Source: JBIOJM01 sp044450785 (GTDB lineage Bacteria; Planctomycetota; Planctomycetia; Isosphaerales; Isosphaeraceae). From it: a stretch of 22,708 bases of DNA. Positions 21,909 to 22,708 of the stretch are shown here, in pieces (position 1 is the first letter of the stretch; the number at the start of each line of letters is the position of its first letter). The stretch is taken from the NCBI GenBank assembly GCA_044450785.1, contig JBIOJM010000144.1, positions 1 to 22,708 of the forward strand, read 5' to 3'. The notes below the pieces were generated by a model. It worked only from the letters and a program-made list of their open reading frames with translations, had not been told where the DNA came from and did not search any database. A program made the position numbers and the translations under genes.

Positions 21909-22708
21909 TTGAAGCCCGATGTCAAGAAAGCGCAACTGTACAAGTGGCTCAAGGCCAAGGACGAAGCGCTTTCCGCACGGATGCTCCATATCCGAGACGA
22001 GTTATCGAAATGGATGCCTCATGTCGCGCAGTTCTTCCCGCACTACCCAAGTCATGGGCTCGATCACAGCGATCGCATCATCGAACAGCTTTCCCGCCTA
22101 TTGTTCAACAACAGCAAGCCGGTAGTGCCGTTCTCGACCGCTGAGGTCTACTGCCTCCTTTGCGCCGCATATTTGCATGATATGGGCATGGTCGTCTCGC
22201 CCGGAGACGCGGCAACGATTCTAGCCTCAGAGCAGTGGAAGGCATTCGTCGCGCATGACGGTAAGGGACACGTATTGTTCCAAAAGTACGTCGCCCTGCG
22301 CGACGGTCCGGTCATCGGTACGACGGAACTGACGGCGTTCCTCGCCGATCAGTCCCTGCGGTATCTCATCGCCGACTTCGTGCGGCGTGATCACCACGAG
22401 CGGGGCAAGACCACGCTCGAACTGCACCCGTTCCTTCGGCGATTGGTTGACGACGGCGACTCGGTCGCGTTCGAAACCATTGCCGACCTCGGTGTCGGGC
22501 ACGGTTTGAGCGAAAGCGACCTTGCCGACGAGAGTCGATTCCCCGAAGAGAGAGATGTCTTCGACGGCAAGGTCAACGTTCGCTTCTTGGCGCGATTGCT
22601 GCGGATTGGCGACCTCTTGGATATGAGTAGCAAGCGCGCGGATCCGATGACCGGCCGAGCTATCGGTCCCTTGCCCCCGGATGCCGTGCCACACTGGCAG
22701 CAATACTC
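21909..22708 (+). CDS. HD-domain (HD-CE-like) protein, cut by the right edge
   Basis: At least 266 residues, open to the window end. TTG 21909 is chosen because GGAG lies 6 bases before it and the recognisable sequence starts there (LKPDVKKAQLYKWLKAKDEA); the frame is open back to 21783 but has no ATG. HGLDHSDRIIEQLSRL (49-64) carries the first metal-ligand histidines, and CAAYLHDMGM (85-94) the HD doublet. RRDHHERGK (159-167) and RLLRIGDLLDMS (229-240) provide the later His/Asp ligands expected of HD phosphohydrolases. The spacing and the H(G/S)LDHS start resemble HD-CE-type domains found in N-terminal position of larger signalling or conflict proteins, sometimes with an Hsp90-like ATPase downstream. 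What follows here is outside the window. Substrate unknown; nucleotide hydrolysis is the family expectation. Confidence 0.75.
   Translation, partial: MKPDVKKAQLYKWLKAKDEALSARMLHIRDELSKWMPHVAQFFPHYPSHGLDHSDRIIEQLSRLLFNNSKPVVPFSTAEVYCLLCAAYLHDMGMVVSPGDAATILASEQWKAFVAHDGKGHVLFQKYVALRDGPVIGTTELTAFLADQSLRYLIADFVRRDHHERGKTTLELHPFLRRLVDDGDSVAFETIADLGVGHGLSESDLADESRFPEERDVFDGKVNVRFLARLLRIGDLLDMSSKRADPMTGRAIGPLPPDAVPHWQQY

Noticed and set aside
22227..22703. A 158-codon minus-strand frame at the right end
   Set aside because: It is antisense to the HD-domain protein, whose HD and DHH motifs are clear.

Overview
The window is GC-rich and compact, with a gene set typical of a planctomycete, most likely Isosphaeraceae-like. 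The pointers are three serine/threonine kinase genes in 15 kb, an ECF sigma factor whose gene sits directly before a kinase, a kinase fused to an nSTAND-type NTPase with BTRD1-like repeats, a secreted beta-helix protein opening with a basic stretch and LETRQLLS, and a kinase/DUF1080 fusion. This placement rests on gene content and style, not on a marker gene.

Region 1 (1-9947, minus strand) is a signalling block in transcription order: ECF sigma factor (9947-9285), kinase with an N-terminal HxxxCxxC zinc-finger-like segment and a TPR-like C-terminus (9268-6791), exported beta-propeller protein (6682-5540), and a giant kinase-nSTAND protein (from 5347, running off the left edge). The giant gene is threaded by repetitive, self-complementary elements that keep its reading frame open. 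Another inverted-repeat element supplies the last codons of the beta-propeller gene.

Region 2 (9948-15217, plus strand) holds a 913-residue secreted beta-helix/Ig-like protein followed by a decayed gene: zinc ribbon, kinase and DUF1080 lie in three different frames, with the kinase C-lobe missing. The leader of that decayed gene is also found, broken, just upstream of the beta-helix gene.

Region 3 (15378-16786, plus strand) is a two-gene unit: a cytosolic Asp-box beta-propeller overlapping by ATGA a small MoaD/ThiS-type protein that ends in Gly-Gly.

Region 4 (16787-22708) looks like an accessory, conflict-type region. It contains an antitoxin-like gene with a plausible promoter/operator and a gutted PIN toxin, a remnant of a second MoaD-like gene, an AAA/DUF4143 ATPase, a DUF3775 protein, a lone HEPN protein with an RxxxxH motif, a methyltransferase (minus strand), a second small antitoxin-like gene followed by a PIN toxin cut after 14 codons (minus strand), and the start of an HD-domain protein cut by the right edge. 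Toxin partners are repeatedly lost while their companions remain open. I see no tRNA, rRNA, CRISPR array or intact transposase.
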